NCBI RefSeq assembly: GCF_003058165.1
Contig: NZ_QBUC01000012.1
Location: 1 to 64,000, forward strand
DNA length: 64,000 bases
Direction of reading: 5' to 3'
Origin: Paenisporosarcina sp. OV554
GTDB lineage: Bacteria > Bacillota > Bacilli > Bacillales_A > Planococcaceae
Shown here: positions 6,270 to 14,176 of the stretch, one piece after another
Position numbering within the stretch: position 1 is the first letter of the stretch
Layout: the number at the start of each line of letters is the position of its first letter
The notes under the pieces: generated by a model
What the model was told of the DNA's origin: nothing
Database searches by the model: none
Seen by the model: only the letters and a program-made list of their open reading frames with translations
Program-made: the position numbers and the translations under genes

Positions 6270-8222
6270 TTACAGACAATGCATTTCAGCTTCTGCTTGA
6301 TCCCAAGGAACTGCATAACCTTTTCCTTTTGAACAAAAAATCGAAGTTGAGCTATAATCGGGATCTGCATTCTTATTATAATTAATTCTTTCAATTACTG
6401 CTGTTTCGTTATGGCATCTTTCATAGCCTCCAAAGACTAAATTAAGTACGCCTTTTCCTTGTGTAAATGAGGCAATCTCCGACGCATAATTCATGAAAGT
6501 TGCCACCGGTACTTTTCCTGTCAATATTGCTTTGTTGTCTTCTGTTTTCGGTGAATCAAAGCTGCCATTAGCAATCTGTATATCTGATAATACTTTTCCC
6601 ATTTGGTCCAAATCTACTTTTATTTTAAAATGGTAATACGGCTCCAACACATGATTTTGTGCTTTTTCTAATCCTTGTCTCAGAGCTCGATATGTAGCCT
6701 CGCGAAAGTCTCCGCCAGACGTATGCTTATTGTCTGCTCGTCCTGTCAGTAAAGTGATTTTAACATCTGTTAAAGGAGAGCCAGTCAACAACCCATTATG
6801 TGTTTTCTCAAAAAGATGGTGTCGGACTAAATTTTGATTTCCAATAGACAAGTCATTCGCATGACACACATTCTCAAACGAAATCCCACTATCTCTTGCT
6901 GCTGGTTCAATTTTCAGATGCACTTCAGCATAATGCTTCAAGGGTTCAAAATGTCCATAGCCTGTTACAGTTGATTCAATTGACTCTTTATATAAAATTT
7001 TTGGTTCATCAAAACTGACCTCTAATTGGAACCGGTCTTTTACCAACTGTTGCAAAATTTCTAATTGAATCGTTCCCATCACATGTATATGAATTTCCTG
7101 CACCCGCTCTTCCCACGTGACATTTAAAGATGGATCTTCTATATCTAATAGCTGAAAGTATCGTAAAGCCTCTTTTATATGAACCGATGAGGCAAAGACT
7201 ACTTTAGACTTTAAAGTTGGCACCATTTCATAAACAGCTTTTTCATGTATGGTCCCTAATCCATCACCCGTAAATGCATTTGACAGTCCAATGACTGCGA
7301 ATAATTCACCTGCTTTAACTTGCTCGACAGTTTTGTATTTATTTCCGTTGTACACTCTTATTTGTGTGATTTTTTCCGTATTTCTTTGTTCACCATTACC
7401 ATATGAGACTTCATCTCTTATGCTCACAGATCCACTTAAAGATTTTATAAACGTAATTCGCGTTCCTTTTTCATCATGTCTAATTTTGTAAACACGTCCT
7501 GAAAATATGTCTTCATTTGCATAATTTGTTTCAGTTAATAAATGAAAAGTATTCAAGAAATCAAGGATTCCTATGTCTTGTAGTGCAGAACCATTTGAAC
7601 ATGGAAAAATCTTGCCTTCTTTAATTAATTCATTCATTGCCCTCAACCATAAATCATGTTGATAGCCCTTATCCATGTAATGATCTAAAAGAATTTCATT
7701 CCTTTCGGCTAAAAATTCAATTAGATTTTCTGTCATTTGTCCTTTTCGAAATGCTTCGGTGACGTCAATTATGTCCGTTGAAAAGTCATCATGAATTTCT
7801 TGAAGGACATTTTTAACATTTGCACCTTCTCGATCAATCTTATTGATAAAGAAAAATGTAGGTATATTATGTTTTCTAAGCATCTGCCAAATTGTTGTTG
7901 TATGTCCTTCAACACCTTCAACTGCACTAAGAATGACAATGGCATAATCCATTACTTGAACGGATCGTTCCATTTCTGGAGAGAAATCTACGTGACCTGG
8001 ATTATCAATTAAATAATAAGTAGAATCCTGATATGAAAAAGTCGCTTGGTCAGCGAACACAGTTATGCCTCGTTGCCTTTCAATTTCATGACTGTCGAGA
8101 TAAGCATCTTTATGATCTACTCTTCCTCTTTTCTTAATACTTTTCGTATGAAAAAGTATTTGTTCTGCAAAAGTTGTTTTTCCCGCATCTACATGCGCAA
8201 ATACCCCAATTGTTTTATTCAT
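6270..8222 (-). CDS. Ribosomal-protection GTPase, Tet(M)/Tet(P)-like
   Basis: This 650-residue translational GTPase has the EF-G-like domain order of ribosomal protection proteins. The GTPase motifs are AHVDAGKTT (about 8-16), RGIT, DNPGH and NKID. Domain II, an EF-G domain III/IV-type fold (SGGDFREATYRALRQGL) and a C-terminal segment ending FCSKGKGYAVPW.QAE follow. Family members remove tetracycline from the ribosome. Chromosomal Bacillales homologues resembling TetB(P) or OtrA may give low-level resistance or act as general translation factors. GGGGGTG precedes the ATG. I see no leader peptide or attenuator of the classical tet(M) kind, and no mobile element beside it, so acquisition by recent transfer is not indicated. 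Confidence 0.85.
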   Translation of the reverse strand: MNKTIGVFAHVDAGKTTFAEQILFHTKSIKKRGRVDHKDAYLDSHEIERQRGITVFADQATFSYQDSTYYLIDNPGHVDFSPEMERSVQVMDYAIVILSAVEGVEGHTTTIWQMLRKHNIPTFFFINKIDREGANVKNVLQEIHDDFSTDIIDVTEAFRKGQMTENLIEFLAERNEILLDHYMDKGYQHDLWLRAMNELIKEGKIFPCSNGSALQDIGILDFLNTFHLLTETNYANEDIFSGRVYKIRHDEKGTRITFIKSLSGSVSIRDEVSYGNGEQRNTEKITQIRVYNGNKYKTVEQVKAGELFAVIGLSNAFTGDGLGTIHEKAVYEMVPTLKSKVVFASSVHIKEALRYFQLLDIEDPSLNVTWEERVQEIHIHVMGTIQLEILQQLVKDRFQLEVSFDEPKILYKESIESTVTGYGHFEPLKHYAEVHLKIEPAARDSGISFENVCHANDLSIGNQNLVRHHLFEKTHNGLLTGSPLTDVKITLLTGRADNKHTSGGDFREATYRALRQGLEKAQNHVLEPYYHFKIKVDLDQMGKVLSDIQIANGSFDSPKTEDNKAILTGKVPVATFMNYASEIASFTQGKGVLNLVFGGYERCHNETAVIERINYNKNADPDYSSTSIFCSKGKGYAVPWDQAEAEMHCL

Positions 8223-8270
8223 AAAGCCACCCCCACTTACCTTTATACTAACTTAGATTTCATCAAACAT

Positions 8271-8303
8271 AAAAGCGGATACCCTAATTTGGTACCCGCT
8301 TTT
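8271..8303 (-). terminator. Terminator of the SASP-like gene
   Basis: The stem AAAAGCGG.TACC / GGTACCCGCTTTT has a 7-base loop. It lies directly after the minus-strand gene at 8308-8496. Confidence 0.75.
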
Positions 8304-8307
8304 GTAA

Positions 8308-8496
8308 TTAATATTTATTTTGAACGTTTTTAATATCTGTTTGACTATAGCTCCCAGGATCTGGGTTGCCTGTTCTTTTCGCAAGAATTTCTTTCACTTC
8401 ATTATAAGTCAGACCCGAGTTTTCATTATTTCTTTTAACCTCTGCAATATTCGTTCCAGATGCAGTAAATCCTTGTGTGTTTTGATTATTCTCCAT
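8308..8496 (-). CDS. Gamma-type small acid-soluble spore protein candidate
   Basis: This 62-residue Asn/Gln/Lys-rich protein contains TNIAEVKRNNENSG (about residues 14-27). That resembles the repeat of gamma-type SASPs (SspE), which serve as an amino-acid store in spores. Only one repeat is present, followed by a region not typical of SspE (LTYNEVKEILAKRTG, then a Pro/Ser-rich tail), so this could be a distinct small spore protein. The start at 8496 has GGAGG at an ideal 8-nt distance; a longer frame to 8523 lacks one. A strong terminator follows. No sigma-G promoter could be assigned with confidence. Confidence 0.55.
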   Translation of the reverse strand: MENNQNTQGFTASGTNIAEVKRNNENSGLTYNEVKEILAKRTGNPDPGSYSQTDIKNVQNKY

Positions 8497-8566
8497 TAAG
8501 GTCGCCTCCATTTCGTTTTTCATTATCTTCTCTCATAACGGAGTTTTTACACATCAGTTAATATTT

Positions 8567-8779
8567 TTATGGAACGTATTTACCTTGTTTCGGTATAGCT
8601 AATTTGTCAAAGTCTCTCGAAAGCACGGATAAATTTTCAGTTAGCCATTCGCCAGAAACAGGATGTCCATGACCGGTAACAGCTAATGCAGGTTTAAGCT
8701 TTTCTAATAACTTAACTGATTCCCATGAAGACCAATTTCTTTCCCTTGACCACTTGATACTGAAGTCATAGGAATAAAC
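8567..8779 (-). pseudogene. C-terminal remnant of an MBL-fold metallo-hydrolase
   Basis: Translating the minus strand gives about 70 codons that end in a normal stop and contain LKPALAVTGHGHPVSGEW followed by DKLAIPKQGKYVP. This is the characteristic C-terminus of YflN/YobT-type metallo-beta-lactamase-fold hydrolases. The frame is closed by a stop just upstream (8780-8782) and the first ~200 residues, including the HxHxDH metal site, are missing. A short segment upstream in another frame (GSSSTDKFIP-like) may be further debris. The remnant is flanked by intact small genes, so it is decay by deletion rather than a sequencing edge effect. Confidence 0.75.
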
Positions 8780-8820
8780 TTATCAGTTGAAGAACTTCCA
8801 TCCATATGCTCACGTTCCTT

Positions 8821-8869
8821 TTCATAAATAATGCCTCAACTCAAGTGAGTAGAGGCATTATTTATGAAT
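8821..8869 (-). terminator. Strong bidirectional terminator
   Basis: A 17-18-bp near-perfect stem (8821-8837 with 8852-8869) with T/A-rich ends directly follows the WGxxGxxG gene. Confidence 0.85.
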
Positions 8870-9092
8870 CTTTTCGGTCGTCTCTTCTCTTTAATCCCAT
8901 AAGACCAACAAGGCCTAATAACCCAATCCAGCCCCATTCCATATCATTATCATCGTCGTCAGTTGCTGCAACAGCTGCATTCTCATTGATGGTATCATCA
9001 TTTCCGTTAGTGTCCGCAGCATATGTTGCAGTTCCGATTACTGTAAATGTGAATGCTAAAGTAAAAATTAGTGCAAATAATTTCTTCAACAT
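8862..9092 (-). CDS. WGxxGxxG-anchored small surface protein
   Basis: This 76-residue protein has a typical Sec signal peptide (MLKKLFALIFTLAFTFTVIG, cleavage near ATYAA-D at about 25). A short acidic low-complexity region (about 26-50, ending TDDDDND) follows. The C-terminal sorting-type segment EWGWIGLLGLVGLMGL is followed by the basic tail KRRDDRKDS. The WG-x-x-G pattern with a hydrophobic stretch and basic end is the WGxxGxxG sorting-signal family of Firmicutes. The mature protein would be tiny and acidic, probably membrane-anchored outside the cell. AGGAGG lies 8 nt before the ATG. No dedicated processing enzyme is visible nearby. Confidence 0.8.
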   Translation of the reverse strand: MLKKLFALIFTLAFTFTVIGTATYAADTNGNDDTINENAAVAATDDDDNDMEWGWIGLLGLVGLMGLKRRDDRKDS

Positions 9093-9195
9093 GTTAATAT
9101 TCCTCCTCAGTTAGTCTGACTTATTATGTTCGATGCCATGAATATTATGCATTTTATCTAAAAAATTACGTCATACATAGATTGGTCTAAAAAGG

Positions 9196-9232
9196 AAAAC
9201 CCTTGGCTACTTACACTTAGCCAAGGGTTTTT
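9196..9232 (-). terminator. Bidirectional terminator after the MFS gene
   Basis: A perfect stem, AAAACCCTTGGCTA / TAGCCAAGGGTTTT, with an 8-base loop lies immediately downstream of the minus-strand transporter gene. Confidence 0.9.
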
Positions 9233-9234
9233 CG

Positions 9235-10461
9235 TTAGTTTTCAATTTCTTCGACTTTAATATACGTAATTACAATGAATAATAAGATTAATCCCAATAC
9301 ACTTGCTGTAATAAAACTGATACTTAAATAATCGTTCATTACTAGGGACATAAGTGGAGGACCGGCTGCAACCCCAATAAATCTTGCTGAGCTATAAAAA
9401 GAAGAAATTGTACCTCTCTCTTCTTTATTAATGTTTTCTGTAATAATGGCGTCCAGCACAGGTAGTAATACGCCAATGGACATACCCACTAGACTAGTGA
9501 CCACTAATAGAAGGATAAGTTTATCACTAGTAATTCCTACAAATCCCGTGCTGATTGATAGAATGATTAAACAGATAATCATTATTTTTTTCATCGTCGA
9601 TAAATTCCCTTTAATATTGCGCCCTGAAATATAGGAAGCAATACATAGTAATAAAAGAGGAATAGCGAGAACAAACCCTTTTATTACACCTTTTATATCG
9701 TGCACTTTTTCTAGATTTTCGGATAAAAAAAATAACATACTAAATAGGACTAGCATGACAAAAATCCCGTTGAGGAATACGGTAAACAACCATTTGCCTT
9801 CCTCTTTGAATATATTTTTTGCATTTTTCAAGAATTCTTTCATCTTTAATGGTTCATCTTTTTCTTTTGGCACTTTAACAAAGAAAAAAATGAGTACAAT
9901 TGAAATCAAACTAAATATTGAAATGGAGAAGAATGGGAGAAACCAAAGAAAAGCGGCAAAGACTGACCCTAGGATGGGACTTAATACTTTGCCAAACGTA
10001 TTGGACGTTTCAATAATTCCTAAACAAGAACTTGTTTTTTCATCATTATCCTTATATAAATCGCCAACTAGTGGCAAAATGATTGGCATAGCACCAGCTG
10101 CACCTATTCCCTGCAGAATCCTACCAATAATAATCCATGTATATGGTTCATCCAGCAACCAAGAAGCAAAACCAGCAACCAAACCTCCCATTAAAGCGAG
10201 AATTAAACTTGGTAAAATCACCATTTTTCTTCCGAAACGATCCGATAAATAACCTGCAACCGGTATTAGAAATACAGCAGCGATCGAATAGCTAGTTATA
10301 ATCATACTAGATTGAAAGGAAGTGATTCCAACCTTTCTTTCCAATATTGGTAACACCGGAATAAGCATAGAATTTCCGAGTGTCATGACTAGAGGAATTG
10401 AGGCCATACTTACAATACACCATTTACTTACTGTGTCTTTACTTTGTTCTGTATTCTCCAT
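9235..10461 (-). CDS. MFS drug/metabolite efflux transporter
   Basis: This 408-residue 12-helix major facilitator carries the family signature GYLSDRFGRKMVI between helices 2 and 3. It also has GRILQGIGAAGAMPIILPLVGDL (helices 4-5), the pattern of drug:H+ antiporters with a motif C-like glycine/proline region (SPILGSVFAAF, helix 5). It most likely exports small hydrophobic compounds using the proton gradient; the substrate is unknown. GAGGTG lies 6 nt before the ATG. It is monocistronic: a terminator follows directly and the upstream gene has a separate frame about 95 bp away. No regulator gene is adjacent. Confidence 0.88.
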   Translation of the reverse strand: MENTEQSKDTVSKWCIVSMASIPLVMTLGNSMLIPVLPILERKVGITSFQSSMIITSYSIAAVFLIPVAGYLSDRFGRKMVILPSLILALMGGLVAGFASWLLDEPYTWIIIGRILQGIGAAGAMPIILPLVGDLYKDNDEKTSSCLGIIETSNTFGKVLSPILGSVFAAFLWFLPFFSISIFSLISIVLIFFFVKVPKEKDEPLKMKEFLKNAKNIFKEEGKWLFTVFLNGIFVMLVLFSMLFFLSENLEKVHDIKGVIKGFVLAIPLLLLCIASYISGRNIKGNLSTMKKIMIICLIILSISTGFVGITSDKLILLLVVTSLVGMSIGVLLPVLDAIITENINKEERGTISSFYSSARFIGVAAGPPLMSLVMNDYLSISFITASVLGLILLFIVITYIKVEEIEN

Positions 10462-10556
10462 ACTTTCACCTCGAGTAACGATAAGTAAATGTATGTTTTC
10501 CTTATGAATTCTTTTTATACATTAAAATTATGCTGTGAAATTTCGCTATGTATGAA

Positions 10557-11219
10557 TTAAAACAAAGACCTATATGCCTGGATGCCAAAGAATATTCCAA
10601 AACCGATCATGGCAATCGAAGATATAATGGAGATACTTCTCAATAATTTAGTGTTTAACAATTTTCGAGCTACACTTGATATAAAGGCCATTATAAAATC
10701 AACTAAAGAAATACCCAATAAAATGGCGATGCTATAAATAATTATTTGGTACCACGTTAAGGTTCCAGCTGTTCCAGTAAGGATTGAACCATATATACCT
10801 AGCCAAAAGAGGATAGTTATTGGATTTAACATGGCCATAAAGAAACCAGATAATAATGACTGTCTGAATCGGATAGTTTTACCTATTTTGAAGTCCATTT
10901 TGATTTTATTTAGAGTAAGTAAATTCTCTACACCCGTATATATAAGAACAAAACAGCCAAACGACCAAAGAATAGTTTTCAGAATAGGTGAATCAATAAA
11001 TTGAGCAACTCCAAAAAAAACCATGAGCATATACATGATGTCAGTAACTAAAGCACCAATGCCAAAAATCCAAGCATGAAAAAAACCATTTTTAATTCCT
11101 GTATTTAATAGAGTTGCTTTAACCGGGCCAATGGGTGCAGCTAGGGATACACCTAAAAAGAAGTATGTAAATAGTGAATTGATGAAATAGCCCTCCAATA
11201 ATATGATGTCCTTCATCAT
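10557..11219 (-). CDS. LysE/RhtB-family amino-acid exporter
   Basis: This six-helix LysE-type exporter has the conserved LGVSLAAPIGPVKATLLNTGIKNG region in helices 1-2 and a second conserved NPITILFWLGIYG. The family exports basic amino acids, homoserine or related compounds. The start is unclear. The first ATG (11219) lacks a ribosome-binding site, whereas GGAGGG occurs seven bases before an ATC codon at 11183, which is where homologues normally begin (residues NSLFTYFFLGVSLAAPIGP). Either an ATC start is used, or an ATG was mutated and expression is reduced. An open frame upstream (to 11370) runs into the gene in another register. Confidence 0.82.
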   Translation of the reverse strand: MMKDIILLEGYFINSLFTYFFLGVSLAAPIGPVKATLLNTGIKNGFFHAWIFGIGALVTDIMYMLMVFFGVAQFIDSPILKTILWSFGCFVLIYTGVENLLTLNKIKMDFKIGKTIRFRQSLLSGFFMAMLNPITILFWLGIYGSILTGTAGTLTWYQIIIYSIAILLGISLVDFIMAFISSVARKLLNTKLLRSISIISSIAMIGFGIFFGIQAYRSLF

Positions 11220-11371
11220 ATTCAGTACTTACGACTTGTACGACTCCATAAGGTGAAAATTCTCTTGCCAAATTGTTAAACATAAAGCAATTTTCATCAT
11301 TCCAGGGCTTGGAAATGTTCAGTATTCTAGATAGGGTTATTTCTGCCGATTTGCATGTTTGAAGAATCAAA

Positions 11372-11401
11372 AAGAATCCAGCAACTGACAGCTGGATTCT
11401 T
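11372..11401 (-). terminator. Terminator of tlp paralogue 1 (ATCCAGC family)
   Basis: A perfect stem AAGAATCCAGC / GCTGGATTCTT with an 8-base loop and an A-tract on the left makes a minus-strand terminator for the 11438 gene. The stem recurs at five other sites in the window. Confidence 0.88.
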
Positions 11402-11437
11402 CGCTAAACATACTATTCGCAACTTTTTTATTTGATC

Positions 11438-11659
11438 CTATAAGTAACCATTTATTCGGGATTTATCTTCTTCTATGATTTCATTTCGCAAACCTTCAAT
11501 ACTTTCCTTACGACGTGCGTTTTTCTCTTTGATTAAATCGCGCTCTTTGCCGTCAGCTAAGTTTAATGCCTCTTCTGCTGCTTCCATATTATTTATGGTT
11601 TTCTTCAGTCTTTCTTCATTATCTTCTGAATTATTTGGTATTGGCGTAATTCTAGACAT
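11438..11659 (-). CDS. tlp: Small acid-soluble spore protein Tlp, paralogue 1
   Basis: This 73-residue Tlp-family protein is a minor SASP made in the forespore. The family core is clear: RLKKTINNMEAAEEALNLAD, then KEKNARRKESIEGLRNEI, ending SRINGYL. The usual N-terminal DDRSDNVEKLQ is replaced by NNSEDNEERLK, so it diverges more than the 17240 copy. AGGAGG stands 7 nt before the ATG at 11659; the longer frame to 11761 is unsupported. A block at 11693-11711 resembles one at the same distance from the second tlp gene and may be a shared forespore promoter. The gene is monocistronic and ends at the terminator at 11372-11401. Confidence 0.85.
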   Translation of the reverse strand: MSRITPIPNNSEDNEERLKKTINNMEAAEEALNLADGKERDLIKEKNARRKESIEGLRNEIIEEDKSRINGYL

Positions 11660-11692
11660 TATTATTCCTCCTTTTCTTAATTGTGTACATAA

Positions 11693-11711
11693 GATAGCAT
11701 TCCCCATTTCA
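11693..11711 (-). promoter_or_regulatory. Block shared by both tlp promoters
   Basis: On the minus strand TGAAATGGGGAATGCTAT resembles TGAAATTGGGGAAACTAT at 17508-17530. Both lie 34-35 bp before their start codons, where a sigma-G -10 element would fall. The assignment to sigma-G is inference. Confidence 0.4.
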
Positions 11712-11784
11712 TTAAAACAATTAATAGGTTTTTTATCTAACTGGTCACGTATCATATTCACTCATTTGTAATAAAGACAAATAA

Positions 11785-11815
11785 AGAATCCAGCATTAAA
11801 TTAGCTGCTGGATTC
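11785..11815 (-). terminator. Terminator of the APC permease gene (ATCCAGC family)
   Basis: The stem AGAATCCAGCA / TGCTGGATTCT around an AT-rich loop has an A-tract on its left. It follows the minus-strand permease gene. Confidence 0.85.
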
Positions 11816-11830
11816 TCTATAATTCATTTT

Positions 11831-13234
11831 TTATTTCTTATTAAGTTTAGAATTTTTTTGTGAGTAGGTAAAGTAGATAACTATACCAATTAGTAACCAA
11901 ATAACGAAACGAATAAATGTTTCTTGTCCTAATTGGAAGATTAAAAATCCACAGAATAGAATAGCTAATCCTGGTACTAGTGGAACTGCTGGACAACGGA
12001 ATGCTCTTGGTAAGTCAGGTTGTTTTACTCTTAAAACAATGACTGCAACTGAGATAAGAACAAAGGCAGATAACGTTCCGATATTAACCAATTTTGCTAG
12101 TTCGTCTAAAGGTATTAATGCACCAAATAGTGCAGCAACGAATCCGAAAAACCATGTTGCTTTATACGGTGTACGGTATTTTTCATGAATGTTAGAAAAG
12201 AATGCTGGCATTAAGCCATCTCTCGACATGGCAAACATTACTCTTGTTTGTCCATATAACATAACCAACATGACTGTTGTCATACCTAGAATTGCTCCTA
12301 CATCTATAATTCCAGCAACCCAGTTTTGACCTGAGTATTGCAATACAAGAGAAATAGGATGATCAATATTTCCTGCAAACTGTTGAAACGGAACGACTCC
12401 TGTCATTATCGAAGTAACAATAACGTAAAGTATCGTACAAATAAGTAGCGATAAAAGGATTCCTCGAGGTAAATCTCTTTTCGGATTTTTTGTTTCCTCG
12501 GCAGCTGAAGCGATTGCATCAAATCCAATAAAAGCAAAGAATACAAGAGCAGCTGCAGAGAATACGCCTTCAAAACCAAAAGGCGTAAATGGTTGCCAAT
12601 TTTCAGGCTTAACATACGTAACTGCGACAGCAATGAATATTAAGACAACAGTTACTTTGACAACAACCATTATATTATTTATTCGTTTAGATTGCTTAAT
12701 CCCGATGGAAAGTAAAAACGTGATGAGCATAACAATTATAAAGGCTGGTAAATTGAAAAATGTTTTAGTACCTTCAAGAGCTCCAGGAGCCGCTGTAAGA
12801 ATCGTAGGAATGTTTATTCCGAATCCACTTAGTAGTGATTGGAAATAGCCTGACCAACCTACAGAAACAGCACTAACGGCGAGCAGATATTCGAGAACTA
12901 AATCCCACCCAATAATAAACGCTATAAATTCACCTAGTGTTGTATATGTGAATGTATAAACAGAGCCTGATACAGGTACGGTAGACGCAAATTCAGCATA
13001 CGATAAAGCAGCAAAAAAACAAGCAAGCCCAGCAATAATGAATGAAAGTGTAAGAGCTGGACCAGCTGTTAGCGCTCCGGCCCCAGTTAAAACAAAAATT
13101 CCTGTACCGATAATGGCTCCAATGCCAAGCATTGTTAAATCAAATGTACCTAATTCTTTTTTTAGTGTATTCCCCTTTGTTGATGTATCTATTAAATCCT
13201 GAATGCTCTTTTTCCTAAATAACTTGTTAGCCAT
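11831..13234 (-). CDS. APC-family amino-acid permease (YfnA/CAT type)
   Basis: This 467-residue permease of the amino acid-polyamine-organocation superfamily has about 12-13 membrane segments. The helix 1 substrate-binding signature MLGIGAIIGTGIFVLTGAGA is present. The conserved segments AALSYAEFASTVPVSGSVYTF and FFAFIGFDAIASAAEETKNPKRDLP place it in the cationic amino acid transporter (CAT/YfnA) branch. It imports amino acids by proton symport; specificity cannot be read from the sequence. GAGGAG lies 7 nt before the ATG. The 267-bp upstream gap contains no visible T-box or lysine riboswitch, only the glnP terminator. Confidence 0.9.
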   Translation of the reverse strand: MANKLFRKKSIQDLIDTSTKGNTLKKELGTFDLTMLGIGAIIGTGIFVLTGAGALTAGPALTLSFIIAGLACFFAALSYAEFASTVPVSGSVYTFTYTTLGEFIAFIIGWDLVLEYLLAVSAVSVGWSGYFQSLLSGFGINIPTILTAAPGALEGTKTFFNLPAFIIVMLITFLLSIGIKQSKRINNIMVVVKVTVVLIFIAVAVTYVKPENWQPFTPFGFEGVFSAAALVFFAFIGFDAIASAAEETKNPKRDLPRGILLSLLICTILYVIVTSIMTGVVPFQQFAGNIDHPISLVLQYSGQNWVAGIIDVGAILGMTTVMLVMLYGQTRVMFAMSRDGLMPAFFSNIHEKYRTPYKATWFFGFVAALFGALIPLDELAKLVNIGTLSAFVLISVAVIVLRVKQPDLPRAFRCPAVPLVPGLAILFCGFLIFQLGQETFIRFVIWLLIGIVIYFTYSQKNSKLNKK

Positions 13235-13470
13235 TTTTTCATCTCCTCTATCTAAATATATTCCCCTTCGTCACAATTCGACAAATTTCGCAACATGCCC
13301 AAAAAAATTCCAGCAATTAAATCTTAAGCACCATTGCTCTTAATGTTCGCAATCATAACATAATTAAAAACTACTTGTACATAACAAAATTTGGATTTCT
13401 CAGTCAATTCAAAATTTTTATACATTAATTACTAAATATGTCGTGAGTTCATGATATTGTTGCTAAATTA

Positions 13471-13503
13471 AAGAATTCGGCTCAATAATTGAGCCGAATT
13501 CTT
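13471..13503 (-). terminator. Terminator of the glnQHMP operon
   Basis: A perfect 15-bp stem AAGAATTCGGCTCAA / TTGAGCCGAATTCTT with a 3-base loop overlaps the glnP stop codon. Confidence 0.9.
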
Positions 13504-14164
13504 ATACTTGCTTCAATTCTAATCTTCGCGCTACTCGAGACAACGTAAAATTAACGATAAAGTACATCAGTGCCACAATAGTAAAAATTGGTGTTACACC
13601 CGATCCGGTTTGAGCGTATAAAATTTGACCGTTGTGCAATAGATCTGGTAACGCAATAACAACAGCCAAAGATGTATCTTTTAATAGAGAGATAAATTGA
13701 CTAACAATAGGTGGAACCATTCTTCTCAGTGCTTGAGGCATAACGATATAACTTAATGTCTGTATGTAATTTAATCCAGATGAACGTCCTGCTTCAATTT
13801 GCCCTTTATCAATGGAATTCAAGCCGCTTCGGATTATTTCCGAAAGCATTGCTGACTCGAAAATAGTCAAAGCCACAATAGCAGCTGTCATTATTTCCAT
13901 ATCAATCCCGATTTCAGGCAATGCAAAATAGGTGAAGAAAATAATTAGTAGTAAAGGAAGGTTACGAATTGTCTCGACAACCACTGCAAGTAATTGGGAA
14001 ACAACAGGAATCTTAGCGTATCTAAGAGTCCCCACAAGGCCGCCGATAATAGAACTCAGCACAATTGAAATAGCAGCAACTTTAAGTGTGACCATAAATC
14101 CTTCAAGTAGAAACTTTATATTGTCCAGTGTCAATACTTCAATAAACGGTGCCAGTAAATTCAT
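13502..14164 (-). CDS. glnP: Glutamine ABC transporter permease GlnP
   Basis: This 220-residue inner-membrane permease of the His/Glu/Gln polar amino-acid family (HisMQ type) has about five membrane helices. The EAA cytoplasmic loop that contacts the ATPase reads SGLNSIDKGQIEAGRSSGL, followed by IVMPQALRRMVPPI. It is the last gene of a four-gene operon with the same gene order as Bacillus subtilis glnQHMP. It is separated from glnM by 12 bp and has GGAGG 7 nt before its ATG. It forms the membrane channel with GlnM. Glutamine is inferred from gene order; glutamate or another polar amino acid is possible. Confidence 0.88.
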   Translation of the reverse strand: MNLLAPFIEVLTLDNIKFLLEGFMVTLKVAAISIVLSSIIGGLVGTLRYAKIPVVSQLLAVVVETIRNLPLLLIIFFTYFALPEIGIDMEIMTAAIVALTIFESAMLSEIIRSGLNSIDKGQIEAGRSSGLNYIQTLSYIVMPQALRRMVPPIVSQFISLLKDTSLAVVIALPDLLHNGQILYAQTGSGVTPIFTIVALMYFIVNFTLSRVARRLELKQV

Positions 14165-14176
14165 CTATGCACCTCC

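Noticed and set aside
8806-9114. 102-codon plus-strand open frame
   Set aside because: It is the antisense shadow of the WGxxGxxG protein gene, which has a good start site and signal peptide.
11220-11370. Possible small gene upstream of lysE (ending in the lysE frame region)
   Set aside because: It begins with TTG without a ribosome-binding site and matches no family I know; kept only as a note in the lysE finding.
13235-13501. T-box or lysine riboswitch before the APC permease
   Set aside because: No T-box AGGGTGGNACCGCG-like block or riboswitch core is visible in the 267-bp gap.
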